A stretch of 64,000 nucleotides of DNA, taken from contig DGIS01000020.1 in the NCBI GenBank assembly GCA_002386525.1, forward strand, positions 62,001 to 126,000, written 5' to 3'. The stretch comes from Sphingobacterium sp. UBA4616. Lineage in GTDB: Bacteria > Bacteroidota > Bacteroidia > Sphingobacteriales > Sphingobacteriaceae. Below, one piece after another: positions 28,552-38,089 of this stretch. Under the pieces are notes generated by a model. It made no database searches. It had not been told where the DNA came from and was given only the letters and a program-made list of their open reading frames with translations. The stretch's first letter is position 1, and every line of letters starts with the position of its first letter. The translations under genes were made by a program, and so were the position numbers.

Positions 28552-29088
28552 ATGAGCAATACAAAATATATATTAGGTAGTTTTGCGGATCCCGATGATA
28601 TGATGCATGGGATCGACAAATTGCAAGCAAACAATATAAGTATTTACGACTGCTTTACTCCGATGCCTATTCACGGCATCGAAGCAAAGCTGGGTGTGAA
28701 ACCTTCTCGCTTGCCTATCGCAGCATTTTGCTTTGGAGCATTAGGAACGACATTAGGTTTTAGTTTGTTGTATTATACAATGGCGTACGATTGGCCGATG
28801 AATATCGGTGGTAAGCCATCTTTTGGTATGCCGAACTTTGTTCCGGTTACATTTGAGGTTACCATCTTATTGTGTGCTTTGGGTATGGTTGCTACATTCT
28901 TCTTCCGTAACCACTTATTCCCAGGACGTACACCTCGTGTAATGGACTTGAGAGCAACAGATGATCGTTTCATCCTTGCAGTAGATGCCAAAGAAAATAC
29001 AGATCACGCTTTGATCGATAGCTTATTGAAAGAAGCTGGTGCTGTTGAAGTTAAGTACAATTATAGAAAATATGTTAGCTATGAATAA
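28552..29088 (+). CDS. actD: Alternative complex III subunit ActD (DUF3341)
   Basis: A 178-residue membrane subunit with two transmembrane helices (about 55-80 and 100-122) and soluble ends, matching the DUF3341 family that forms ActD. It carries no cofactor and stabilises the complex. It starts 6 bp after actC and its last codons overlap actE (ATGAATAA), which implies translational coupling. Confidence 0.92.
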   Translation: MSNTKYILGSFADPDDMMHGIDKLQANNISIYDCFTPMPIHGIEAKLGVKPSRLPIAAFCFGALGTTLGFSLLYYTMAYDWPMNIGGKPSFGMPNFVPVTFEVTILLCALGMVATFFFRNHLFPGRTPRVMDLRATDDRFILAVDAKENTDHALIDSLLKEAGAVEVKYNYRKYVSYE

Positions 29089-29710
29089 GAAGAATTTACT
29101 TGGAACGCTATGCGCCGCTGTGGCATTGACAGCACTTGTTTCTTCTTGTGGTGACAAAACAACTCGTAGTACAGGTTTAGAGTTTTCTCGTAACATGTAC
29201 GATCCGCTTGCTTTCAATCCGGATCAACCTAATGCGAATTTTGCTGATGGAAAAACAGCGCAAACACCTCCTAAAGGTACGGATCCTATCGGTTTTACTC
29301 GTTTTGAGTATGCCAATACATTAGAGGATTATGAGCGTGCAGGAAGAGAAGTAAAAAGTCCTTTAGTCGTAAATGCCGAAAATCTTGAAAAAGGTAAAGC
29401 TTTGTTCACAACGTATTGCTCTGTATGCCATGGTGTAGAGGGTAAAGGTGATGGTCCTATCACCAAAGACCGTAGCGTGACAGATTCAAGAGGTACCCGT
29501 CAATTGGAGAACTTTCCTCCGCCACCATCTTATCATAGAACAGATGCGGCGAACTCTTCACGAGGTGGTTTGATGGCTGACTTGACTGATGGTAAAATTT
29601 ACCATACAATTTATTACGGACACAACTCCATGGGATCACATGCGTCTCAATTATCTCCAGAGGAGAGATGGAAAGTTGTTATGTATGTTCACGAATTACA
29701 AAAGAAATAA
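29081..29710 (+). CDS. actE: Alternative complex III subunit ActE, monoheme cytochrome c lipoprotein
   Basis: A 209-residue lipoprotein with signal peptide and lipobox (TALVSSC, Cys about 23) and one heme motif, CSVCH, followed by a GKGDGP loop typical of class I cytochrome c domains. It is the second heme subunit of the complex. The ATG at 29081 overlaps the actD stop by eight bases; an ATG at 29072 in the same frame is an alternative with no better ribosome-binding site. Confidence 0.9.
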   Translation: MNKKNLLGTLCAAVALTALVSSCGDKTTRSTGLEFSRNMYDPLAFNPDQPNANFADGKTAQTPPKGTDPIGFTRFEYANTLEDYERAGREVKSPLVVNAENLEKGKALFTTYCSVCHGVEGKGDGPITKDRSVTDSRGTRQLENFPPPPSYHRTDAANSSRGGLMADLTDGKIYHTIYYGHNSMGSHASQLSPEERWKVVMYVHELQKK

Positions 29711-29729
29711 TCTAACATCAGATATATAA

Positions 29730-30965
29730 ATGGGAACTCACAGTCATCATCACGATTATAATTTCAACGAGCGATACGAGTTTGCTGGCAAAGCTAAAAT
29801 GTTCAGTATTATCGCTGTTGTACTAGGTATAGCTGCTGTAGCTATCGGGTTGCTTTCGGGCGATCACGTTACTGTAGAGCGTACTTATGCCAACTTGTTA
29901 TTGATGGGTTATTACTTTACATGTGTATGCGCAGCTGGAACATTCTTTGTTGCCTTGCAATATGTGACCCAATCTGCATGGTCTGCAGGTTTGGTACGTA
30001 TACCTCAGGCTATGGCGAGTGTTTTACCAATTGCTTCATTGATTTTATTAGTTATTGTAGGTTTAGGTTTAACTACACATAATTTATACCATCACTGGAA
30101 TGCAGACGGTATCACTGATCCGCATAGTACAAATTATGACCCTATCATCGCAGGGAAATCTGCTTATTTAAATGTTCCATTCTTCTTGATCCGTCAAGTG
30201 GTATTTATGGGTACATATAGCATTTTTGCAGTTATTTTTGCGAAACTTTCTTATAAAGAGGATTTGGAAGGCGGATTGACTTCTTATAAAAAGTCATTCA
30301 AATTGTCAGCAATCTTCTTGGTTATTTTCGGTTTTACCACTCCTATCTGGTCTTTCGATACCGTGATGTCTTTGGAAGCTCACTGGTTTTCGACGATGTT
30401 CGGTTGGTATAACTTTGCAGCAATGTGGGTAAGTGGTATTTCATGTATTACCATCATTGTTGTTGTGTTGAAGAAAGCGGGTTATATGAACTGGGTAAAC
30501 GAAAATCATTTACACGATTTGGGTAAATTGATGTTCGGTTTCTCGATCTTCTGGACTTACGTTTGGTTTGCACAATTCATGCTGATTTGGTATTCAAACA
30601 TCCCAGAGGAAACAGTTTATTTCTACAAACGTTGGGAACCGGAATACAAACCTTGGTTTTGGTTAAGTATTATCATTAACTTTGTGGCACCTTTGTTATT
30701 ATTGGTAGACCGCGATGCAAAACGTAAACAAAACGTTATGTTGTTCGTTGGTATTCTATTGTTGGCTGGTCACTGGCTTGACTATTACATCATGATTATG
30801 CCAGGTACCGTAGCGGAGCACAGAGGATTTGGTGTCATTGAAATCGGAACTGCGCTTGGTTTCTTAGGTTTGTTCACTTTCTTAGTGTTTAGCAAATTAA
30901 GCAAACAGGCATTGGTGCCTAAAAATCATCCGTTGTTGGATGAGAGTTTGCATCACCAAATATAG
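29730..30965 (+). CDS. actF: Alternative complex III subunit ActF, NrfD-like membrane protein
   Basis: A 411-residue membrane protein with about ten helices, paralogous to ActC. It starts with a histidine-rich stretch (HSHHHD, residues 4-9), which is unusual but probably of no catalytic meaning. It follows actE by 19 bp. In the family it pairs with ActC and is proposed to contribute a proton path. Confidence 0.92.
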   Translation: MGTHSHHHDYNFNERYEFAGKAKMFSIIAVVLGIAAVAIGLLSGDHVTVERTYANLLLMGYYFTCVCAAGTFFVALQYVTQSAWSAGLVRIPQAMASVLPIASLILLVIVGLGLTTHNLYHHWNADGITDPHSTNYDPIIAGKSAYLNVPFFLIRQVVFMGTYSIFAVIFAKLSYKEDLEGGLTSYKKSFKLSAIFLVIFGFTTPIWSFDTVMSLEAHWFSTMFGWYNFAAMWVSGISCITIIVVVLKKAGYMNWVNENHLHDLGKLMFGFSIFWTYVWFAQFMLIWYSNIPEETVYFYKRWEPEYKPWFWLSIIINFVAPLLLLVDRDAKRKQNVMLFVGILLLAGHWLDYYIMIMPGTVAEHRGFGVIEIGTALGFLGLFTFLVFSKLSKQALVPKNHPLLDESLHHQI

Positions 30966-31009
30966 TTTCACTTTTAAAGGAAGGTTACGTAAAAAACGTT
31001 ATAAAAGAA

Positions 31010-32347
31010 ATGAGCTTTAAATTAAATAATAGATTCAAATCCATCTCGGGTTTTGTGCTTGCTCTAGGGTTGCTTTTTGCAAATCCTATCCTGGCGAGTC
31101 AACAAGATACAGTAGCATCTGATTCTGCAAAAGTGGCAACTACAGCGGTAGCGGCCCCTGCAGCGACGGATTCGGTTGCAAAAGATACAACAGCGGCAGC
31201 AGGTACTGCTGCTGTTGCATCTGCTAGTTCTTCTACTGAAGCTAGCGCGGCTGCTCCTGCTGTTGAAGAAGTGAAGCAGATAGACCCTCAGGTTTATAAA
31301 AACTTCACATATTATGTGTTGTTATTCTTAGTTGTGTGTACAGTCGTTGCCGTTATTGGCAAAGTACTTTCGATCTATGAATTGACAAGAAAAATGAACG
31401 GTAAATACAATCCGTTTGCGAATAACACATTTCAATCGTCATTGTTATTCATTTTCTTGGTCGTATTTCTTTATGGTGTGTATTGGTCCTATGTACATTG
31501 GGGAGCAGCTTATTGGCGCTCAGCAGTGACGGAGCATGGCGAGCGTATTGATACCATGTTTATCATTACGACAGCGATCACAACATTTGTATTGGTTATC
31601 ACACACATTCTGTTGCTAACGTTTACATTTTTGTACCGTATGCGGGCAAAACGTCAAGCTTATTATTACCCACATAACAATGCAATCGAGAAATTGTGGA
31701 CAATTGTTCCTGCTGTCGTATTGACAGTATTGGTATTGTTCGGTTTCTTTACGTGGAGATCGATTACAAATATTCCTGAAGATCTTCAGAAATCAGCATT
31801 ACAGGTTGAGGTTCTCGGTGAGCAGTTTCAATGGAATGTTCGTTATGCTGGTTCAGATGGCGTTATTGGTAAGCGTAATTATAAAATGACGACGCCAACT
31901 AATCCATACGGTATTGACTTTAATGATAAAAATTCTTGGGATGATATTCAAGGATCTGAAATTTGGTTGCCTGTCAATAAACCTGTACGTTTCCATATCA
32001 TTTCAAAAGATATTATTCACTCTTTCTACATTCCGGATTTCCGTGTTCAGATTAATGCGGTACCAGGGATGACCAACTATTTCCAATTCACACCTACTGT
32101 AACGACAGAAGAGATGCGCGATCGTTTGGGTGATTATAACTATGACTTCGTGATGTTGTGTAATAAGATCTGTGGATCTGGTCACTACAATATGCAGAAG
32201 AAAGTTGTTGTCGTAACAGAGGAGAAATATAAAGAATGGTTAGCTAAACAAAATAAATATTTTACTGAGGATTTGCAAAAAGAGTTCAGTGGTAAAACAG
32301 CTAACGTGAAAAAGGATAGTGTACAAGTTACAGCATCTTTGAACTAA
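31010..32347 (+). CDS. coxB: Cytochrome c oxidase subunit II
   Basis: A 445-residue subunit that takes electrons from cytochrome c through the CuA site. The CuA ligands are clear: the His of IIHSFYIPDF and the CNKICGSGHYNM motif with two Cys, His and Met (about 384-395). Three hydrophobic helices precede the cupredoxin domain. Residues about 38-90 form an Ala/Ser/Thr-rich low-complexity linker after the signal sequence, much longer than in classical subunit II. It is adjacent to coxA and downstream of actF, suggesting that complex III and the oxidase are made together and may form a supercomplex. Confidence 0.95.
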   Translation: MSFKLNNRFKSISGFVLALGLLFANPILASQQDTVASDSAKVATTAVAAPAATDSVAKDTTAAAGTAAVASASSSTEASAAAPAVEEVKQIDPQVYKNFTYYVLLFLVVCTVVAVIGKVLSIYELTRKMNGKYNPFANNTFQSSLLFIFLVVFLYGVYWSYVHWGAAYWRSAVTEHGERIDTMFIITTAITTFVLVITHILLLTFTFLYRMRAKRQAYYYPHNNAIEKLWTIVPAVVLTVLVLFGFFTWRSITNIPEDLQKSALQVEVLGEQFQWNVRYAGSDGVIGKRNYKMTTPTNPYGIDFNDKNSWDDIQGSEIWLPVNKPVRFHIISKDIIHSFYIPDFRVQINAVPGMTNYFQFTPTVTTEEMRDRLGDYNYDFVMLCNKICGSGHYNMQKKVVVVTEEKYKEWLAKQNKYFTEDLQKEFSGKTANVKKDSVQVTASLN

Positions 32348-32375
32348 TTAAGAATTTTTGAATATAAAATCGAAT

Positions 32376-34247
32376 ATGTCAAGTACAGTAATATCGCATA
32401 GCGCTGAACATCACGATTCGCACGGCCATCATCACGAGGAGTCGTTCATCAGAAAGTATATCTTTTCGGGTGACCACAAGATGATTGCCAAGCAATTCTT
32501 GATCACTGGTATCATCATGGCAGTTTTTGCGATGCTTTTATCAGTATTATTCCGTATCCAATTAGCATGGCCGGATAAAGAGTTCCCTATATTAGAAGTA
32601 TTCTTAGGTAAGTGGGCTGAAGGTGGACGTATCAAACCGGAGTTTTTCCTTTCCTTGGTAACCATTCACGGTACCGTAATGGTATTCTTCGTGTTGACGG
32701 CTGGTCTGTCAGGTACTTTTAGTAATTTATTGATTCCATATCAAATCGGAGCACGCGATATGGCATCTCCTTTTATGAACATGTTGTCCTACTGGTTGTT
32801 CTTTGTAGCATCGGTGATTATGGTGGCATCGTTCTTCGTAGAGAGTGGACCTGCTTCTGCTGGTTGGACAATCTACCCGCCATTATCGGCTGTTCCTACC
32901 GCTATCGCAGGATCTGCAACTGGTATGACCTTGTGGTTAGTGAGTATGGTTCTATTTGTTGCTTCACAGTTGATCGGTGGTATTAACTATGTAAGTACAA
33001 TTTTGAACATGCGTACAAAAGGTATGGACTTATGGAAAATGCCTTTAACAATTTGGGCATTCTTCTTGACTGCAATCGTAGGTATGTTGTCATTCCCGGT
33101 ATTGGTTTCAGCGGTTGTTCTTTTGATTTTTGACCGTGCAGCTGGTACGTCATTCTATTTATCTGATCTTGTTGTTCAAGGACAGATTTTGCCGAATGAA
33201 GGTGGTTCACCAATTTTGTTCCAACACTTGTTCTGGTTCTTAGGTCACCCTGAGGTATATATCGTTGTTATGCCAGCTTTGGGTCTAACATCTGAGGTTA
33301 TTGCTACAAACTCTCGTAAACCAATCTTTGGTTACCATGCGATGGTTTATTCGTTAATCGGTATTACTGTATTATCGTTTATCGTATGGGGTCACCATAT
33401 GTTTGTAACGGGTATGAATCCGTTCTTGGGTGGTGTATTTATGATTACAACACTGATTATCGCAGTTCCTTCTGCTGTAAAAGCATTTAACTACCTTGCA
33501 ACCTTGTGGAAAGGTAATATCCGTTTCACTCCAGCGATGATGTTTGCTATCGGTTTGGTATCATTCTTTATCTCTGGTGGTTTGACAGGGTTATTCTTGG
33601 GTAATGCGGCTTTAGATATCAACTTGCATGATACGTATTTTGTTGTTGCTCACTTTCACTTGGTGATGGGATCGGCATCAATTTTCGGTATGCTTTGTGG
33701 TGTTTACCATTGGTATCCTAAGATGTTTGGCCGTATGATGAACGCCAAATTAGGTTATTTACACTTCTGGTTGACTTTCATAGGTGCTTATCTGGTATTT
33801 TTCCCAATGCACTTTATGGGTATTGATGGTGTTCCCCGCCGATACTATGCATTTACAGAATTTGCTTTCATGGCTAAGTGGGTTTCTGTAAACAAATTGG
33901 TTACTTGGGCTGCGATTATCGCTGCCTTAGGTCAGGTAGCATTCTTATGGAATTTCTTTACATCGATTTTCTTCGGTAAGAAAGCGCCTCAAAACCCTTG
34001 GCAGTCGAATACATTGGAATGGACTACTCCGGTAGAGCATATTCATGGTAACTGGCCAGGTGAAATTCCAACTGTGCACCGTTGGCCTTATGATTATAGT
34101 AAGCCGGGTCATGGTGAGGATTTTATTCCTCAAGATGTTCCTTTCTCTGAAACGATGAGTTCTAACTTACCTCATGATTTTGAAGGAGATGAGGAAGCTG
34201 AGCGCATCCAATCAGAATGGAATGCTCAAAATGGTAGAAAAGACTAA
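32376..34247 (+). CDS. coxA: Cytochrome c oxidase subunit I
   Basis: A 623-residue catalytic subunit of an aa3-type heme-copper oxidase with about 12-14 helices. CuB ligands are in GHPEVY (His cross-linked to Tyr) and WGHHMF; heme a and a3 ligands are in VVAHFHLVMG. The Glu of HPEVY marks an A1-type D channel. The ATG at 32376 is chosen over a TTG at 32358 because the longer form adds only unrelated residues. A histidine-rich N-terminal stretch (about 9-19) precedes the first helix. A hairpin follows the gene. Confidence 0.96.
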   Translation: MSSTVISHSAEHHDSHGHHHEESFIRKYIFSGDHKMIAKQFLITGIIMAVFAMLLSVLFRIQLAWPDKEFPILEVFLGKWAEGGRIKPEFFLSLVTIHGTVMVFFVLTAGLSGTFSNLLIPYQIGARDMASPFMNMLSYWLFFVASVIMVASFFVESGPASAGWTIYPPLSAVPTAIAGSATGMTLWLVSMVLFVASQLIGGINYVSTILNMRTKGMDLWKMPLTIWAFFLTAIVGMLSFPVLVSAVVLLIFDRAAGTSFYLSDLVVQGQILPNEGGSPILFQHLFWFLGHPEVYIVVMPALGLTSEVIATNSRKPIFGYHAMVYSLIGITVLSFIVWGHHMFVTGMNPFLGGVFMITTLIIAVPSAVKAFNYLATLWKGNIRFTPAMMFAIGLVSFFISGGLTGLFLGNAALDINLHDTYFVVAHFHLVMGSASIFGMLCGVYHWYPKMFGRMMNAKLGYLHFWLTFIGAYLVFFPMHFMGIDGVPRRYYAFTEFAFMAKWVSVNKLVTWAAIIAALGQVAFLWNFFTSIFFGKKAPQNPWQSNTLEWTTPVEHIHGNWPGEIPTVHRWPYDYSKPGHGEDFIPQDVPFSETMSSNLPHDFEGDEEAERIQSEWNAQNGRKD

Positions 34248-34259
34248 TAGAATCTTATC

Positions 34260-34290
34260 AATAGAGTAGGCGCAATCCTACTCTATTTTA
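34260..34290 (+). terminator. Hairpin terminator after coxA
   Basis: An 11-bp perfect stem (34260-34270 with 34277-34287) with a 6-base loop and T-rich 3' flank, 12 bases past the coxA stop. It probably separates the actA-coxA unit from the heme A synthase-coxC unit, at least partly. Confidence 0.75.
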
Positions 34291-34328
34291 TAGAAGTTTG
34301 TATTTTTTTAAGAGGTAGGGGTAGTATT

Positions 34329-35372
34329 ATGTTTCCAGCAGCTGAGAAGCGATTTATAAAGACCAATTTTATAACGATCATTGTGTTGTTTTTGGTCATT
34401 GTTGCTGGAGGAGTGGTTCGGAGTACAGGGTCAGGTATGGGATGCCCAGATTGGCCAAAATGTTTTAACCGTATTATTCCTCCCACAGATATTTCTCAAT
34501 TACCTCAAGGATATGAACAGCATTATATTGAAGGAAGAGCAAAGAAGAACGAACGTTTCGCGAAGATTGTAGAATTTTTCGGGGATAAGGAAATGGCTTA
34601 CAAACTCCGTACTGACAAGAGTATTTTGCAGCATGAAGAGTTTAATGTCGCAAAGACCTGGACGGAATATATTAATCGGTTGGTTGGTGTTGTTTCTGGA
34701 TTTTGTTTGTTATTGACAGCGATTTATTCTTTCACCTATTTAAAATTAAGAAGTTCGATCGTTGTATGGTCAGTGATCAATCTTTTTGTTGTAGTCCTTC
34801 AGGCGTGGTTAGGATCGATTGTAGTATCGACTAATCTGATGCCATGGATTATTACAGTGCATATGCTTTTGGCGATTGTAATTGTTTGCATTAGTATTTA
34901 TACTTATTTCAAAGCGGTTACTTTACGAAACAAAAGCCTACTGGTCAATCGTTCTTTGGGTATATTAAAAGGGCTTGCTATAGCTTCTATTTTACTGATG
35001 CTAACACAAGTGATTGTCGGAACGGGTGTCCGGGAAGAGGTTGATTTGTTAACCGGTTCTACAATAGCCCGAACTGATTTTATAACGACTATCGGCCAAC
35101 AGTTTGAATTACATCGCTGGTTGGCATATTGTTCTTTGATTTTAGTAATCGTATTATTCTTTTTGGTCCGCACAAGTTTTAATTCGGGGTCTAAGCAGTA
35201 TAAATTTGCTTTGATTGCACTAATTCTAGTGGGTATCCAAATGCTATCAGGAATTATTTTAGCTCGATTTGCAATACCTGCCTTTGCACAGACAACACAT
35301 TTGGTAGTGGCTACACTCTTATTTGGAGCGCAGTTTTACTTGTTGTTATTGTTAAATAAGCAACGGCACTAA
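34329..35372 (+). CDS. ctaA: Heme A synthase (COX15/CtaA)
   Basis: A 347-residue membrane enzyme that oxidises the methyl group of heme O to give heme A for the oxidase encoded alongside. About eight helices are present. The first loop has RSTGSGMGCPDWPKC, typical of the family, and the conserved histidines of the two four-helix bundles are seen (EYINRLVG with following helices; HRWLAYCSL; QTTHLVVA). It is next to the heme O synthase gene, so the two steps are encoded in order. Confidence 0.94.
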   Translation: MFPAAEKRFIKTNFITIIVLFLVIVAGGVVRSTGSGMGCPDWPKCFNRIIPPTDISQLPQGYEQHYIEGRAKKNERFAKIVEFFGDKEMAYKLRTDKSILQHEEFNVAKTWTEYINRLVGVVSGFCLLLTAIYSFTYLKLRSSIVVWSVINLFVVVLQAWLGSIVVSTNLMPWIITVHMLLAIVIVCISIYTYFKAVTLRNKSLLVNRSLGILKGLAIASILLMLTQVIVGTGVREEVDLLTGSTIARTDFITTIGQQFELHRWLAYCSLILVIVLFFLVRTSFNSGSKQYKFALIALILVGIQMLSGIILARFAIPAFAQTTHLVVATLLFGAQFYLLLLLNKQRH

Positions 35373-35444
35373 TACCGCACTCGAGATGTTTATGTTTAAA
35401 AGGACGTGTTTAATTACACTGATAGTAGGAGGTCTCTTTTAGTT

Positions 35445-36350
35445 ATGAAAGAATTTATTTCAGATTTCAAAAAGCTTGTTAAGTTGCGACTTACATTGAC
35501 GGTGGTATTTTCTGCCTCAATTGCTTTTTTGATCGGATCAAAACAACAGGGTGATATCGTCTGGATCAACTGGTTATTGTTGACTTTGGGTGGTTTTCTG
35601 GTAACAGGGTCTGCCAATGGTTTTAACGAGATCATTGAAAAAGATTTGGATAAACTGATGAAGCGTACGGAAGACAGACCCTTGCCTTCTGGCCGAATGA
35701 CAACTGGACAGGCTTTGGTATTGAGTGTCTTTATGGGCATATTAGGAACCTTGGTACTTGTTCGATTGAATTTCGTAGCGGGTTTGCTGTCGGTATTCTG
35801 TATTCTGCTCTATGCGTTTATCTATACACCTTTAAAAAGAAAATCGCCAATAGCAGTGTTTGTCGGTGCGTTTCCGGGTGCATTTCCTCCGTTAATAGGA
35901 TATTATGCAGCCTTTTCGCAAGATGATTTAGCCTACTATAGTGGACATAACGAAGAGGCCATTATTATTATACCTTTTGTATTGTTTGCTATTCAGTTTT
36001 TATGGCAGTTTCCGCATTTTTGGGCAATTGCCTGGGTGGTGGATGATGACTATAAACTGGCGGGCTTTCGCTTATTACCGACGACAAAACGTGATAAGAT
36101 ATCGGCCTTTATGGTGTTTTTAACAGGGTTGTTTATGATACCTGCAGGTTTTATACCTTATTATTTTGGCTTTGGTGGGATTTGGTTTACGGTTGTTTCC
36201 GTGATTGGTGGATTGATGTTTGGTTATTATGGTTATTTGCTGTTTAAGAATTGTGATATTCCCTCAGCAAAGAAAGTGATGTTTACCTCATTTATCTATC
36301 TGCCTGTTACGCAACTCGTATTATTGCTTAACTTTATTCCATTGAAATAA
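35445..36350 (+). CDS. ctaB: Protoheme IX farnesyltransferase (heme O synthase)
   Basis: A 301-residue UbiA-family prenyltransferase converting heme B to heme O. The aspartate-rich motif around NEIIEKDLDKLMKRTEDRPLPSG (shown in parts: NxxxEKDxD, about 71-79) and the KRKSPIAVFVGAFPGAFPP segment are diagnostic. The start at 35445 is supported by AGGAGG at 35427-35432; a start at 35406 would lie before that site. Its stop codon overlaps the next start (TAATG). Confidence 0.95.
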   Translation: MKEFISDFKKLVKLRLTLTVVFSASIAFLIGSKQQGDIVWINWLLLTLGGFLVTGSANGFNEIIEKDLDKLMKRTEDRPLPSGRMTTGQALVLSVFMGILGTLVLVRLNFVAGLLSVFCILLYAFIYTPLKRKSPIAVFVGAFPGAFPPLIGYYAAFSQDDLAYYSGHNEEAIIIIPFVLFAIQFLWQFPHFWAIAWVVDDDYKLAGFRLLPTTKRDKISAFMVFLTGLFMIPAGFIPYYFGFGGIWFTVVSVIGGLMFGYYGYLLFKNCDIPSAKKVMFTSFIYLPVTQLVLLLNFIPLK

Positions 36351-36931
36351 TGTTAGATATACAAACACAAACTGACGAGAAGTTAGTACAGAGAAAAGCC
36401 CAGAAGTTCAACCTATGGTTGGGCATGTTGGGTATGTTTATGATGTTTGCCGCGTTATCCAGTGGTTTTATAGTATATACGGCGAGTGGTGTTGACAAAG
36501 GAATTAAGACCTTATTGCCCAACGCACTTTTGTATAGTACACTGGTGATTGTGGTTAGCAGTCTGACCATGTTTTTAGCGCATAGATCGGCTAAAAATGG
36601 TGAGCCTTCCAAACAGCGGTTGTTTTTGATAGCAACTTTTATTTTGGGAGTCGTATTTTTTGCCTTGCAAGTTCATGCTTGGAATGTATTGATCGATAGG
36701 GGTGTTTATTTTGTGAATAACAATGCATCACAATCGTTTGTATATGTTTTTATATGGATGCACTTGGCGCATATTATTGCGGGTTTGATCGTTTTGATTG
36801 GCGCGATTATAGGAATTAACAAACTTCCTAAAGACGGCAATCTTTTCCGCATGGATCTTGCCAGTATTTTTTGGCATTTTCTCGATCTTTTATGGATTTA
36901 TATATATGTTTTCTTACTTTTGAATCAATAA
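36350..36931 (+). CDS. Cytochrome c oxidase subunit III, short form
   Basis: A 193-residue membrane protein with five helices, a short heme-copper oxidase subunit III. The C-terminal WHFLDLLWIYIYVFLL signature fits. It is translationally coupled to ctaB by a one-base overlap. A second, longer subunit III follows directly, so this copy may be a divergent partner that takes a different position in the oxidase. Confidence 0.85.
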   Translation: MLDIQTQTDEKLVQRKAQKFNLWLGMLGMFMMFAALSSGFIVYTASGVDKGIKTLLPNALLYSTLVIVVSSLTMFLAHRSAKNGEPSKQRLFLIATFILGVVFFALQVHAWNVLIDRGVYFVNNNASQSFVYVFIWMHLAHIIAGLIVLIGAIIGINKLPKDGNLFRMDLASIFWHFLDLLWIYIYVFLLLNQ

Positions 36932-36940
36932 TAGTAAACA

Positions 36941-37675
36941 ATGAGTACAACAGTATCGCAATTGGATAAGGTAAAAACTGGTCCATGGAATGGTGGAAAA
37001 TCACCTTGGAACTTAGAGTATGGAAAAATCATGATGTGGTTTTTCTTGGTAGGGGATGCCTTCACATTTTCTGCATTTTTGGTTTATTATGGCGCACAAC
37101 GCTTTTCTCATCCAACCTGGCCTGATCCAGATAAGATCTTCCAATCTATCCCTGGAATTGCGGAGCATGGTCAGCCATTGGTATTCGTCGGTTTGATGAC
37201 ATTTATTTTGATTATGTCTTCGGTAACGATGGTATTGGCTGTAGAAGCAGGCCACCGTAACCAAAAGAATGAAGTAGTCAAATGGATGTTGTGGACTATT
37301 TTGGGCGGTATCTGTTTCGTTGGTTGTCAGGCTATTGAGTGGACCCACTTACACCACATGGGTTTTTGGTTTGGTAAAAATCCAGCAACTGGATTGGAAG
37401 GTGACGCTATCAAAACAGCATTATTACCTTATTTCACACACGACATTTCCTATACTTCCGCGTTACAATTTGCTAACTTGTTCTTTACAATTACTGGTTT
37501 TCACGGATTTCACGTTACAGTAGGTATTATTTTAAATATCATCGTTTTATGTATGACATTAAATAATACATTTGAAAACCGTGGTTCTTACCTAATGATC
37601 GAAAAAGTAGGTTTATATTGGCACTTTGTGGATTTAGTATGGGTATTTGTTTTTACATTCTTCTACTTAATCTAA
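36941..37675 (+). CDS. coxC: Cytochrome c oxidase subunit III
   Basis: A 244-residue subunit III with about six to seven helices. It contains the helix with FHGFHVTVG and the closing WHFVDLVWVFVFTFFY, both family signatures. It lies 9 bp after the shorter paralogue. Subunit III supports proton uptake and turnover stability of subunit I. Confidence 0.92.
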   Translation: MSTTVSQLDKVKTGPWNGGKSPWNLEYGKIMMWFFLVGDAFTFSAFLVYYGAQRFSHPTWPDPDKIFQSIPGIAEHGQPLVFVGLMTFILIMSSVTMVLAVEAGHRNQKNEVVKWMLWTILGGICFVGCQAIEWTHLHHMGFWFGKNPATGLEGDAIKTALLPYFTHDISYTSALQFANLFFTITGFHGFHVTVGIILNIIVLCMTLNNTFENRGSYLMIEKVGLYWHFVDLVWVFVFTFFYLI

Positions 37676-37702
37676 TTACGCAATAAATAATTTTAGATAG
37701 CT

Positions 37703-38080
37703 ATGTCACAATATCAAGATAATATCGCTCATGGAGAGCATGCTCACGAAGGTGGGATGGATAAAAAAGCCATTTGGAGAGTATTTGGCGTGCTTTTAGC
37801 GCTTACTTGTCTAGAGTTCTTAATTGCATTGGGCTTTGTGCACCATTGGCAAATTTTAGCGAAGGGTGCATTGGTAAATACCATTTATATTGTACTTACT
37901 TTGGTTAAAGCTTATTATATCGTTGCATTCTTTATGCACTTGAAATTCGAAAAATCGAGCTTTATCGTTACCGTTGGAATTGTCTTTATTTTTATTATTT
38001 ATTTTATTGTTTTGATGCTTGTCGAAGGGGGGCATTTGGCTTCTGTTTTTCAAGAACATCAATTATTTCCCAATAAATAG
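37703..38080 (+). CDS. Cytochrome c oxidase subunit IV family protein
   Basis: A 125-residue protein with three helices, of the bacterial subunit IV type. The VKAYYIVAFFMHLKFE stretch (about 68-83) is the family hallmark. It is histidine-rich at the N-terminus. It follows coxC and probably stabilises the oxidase. Confidence 0.88.
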   Translation: MSQYQDNIAHGEHAHEGGMDKKAIWRVFGVLLALTCLEFLIALGFVHHWQILAKGALVNTIYIVLTLVKAYYIVAFFMHLKFEKSSFIVTVGIVFIFIIYFIVLMLVEGGHLASVFQEHQLFPNK

Positions 38081-38089
38081 ATAAAGTGA

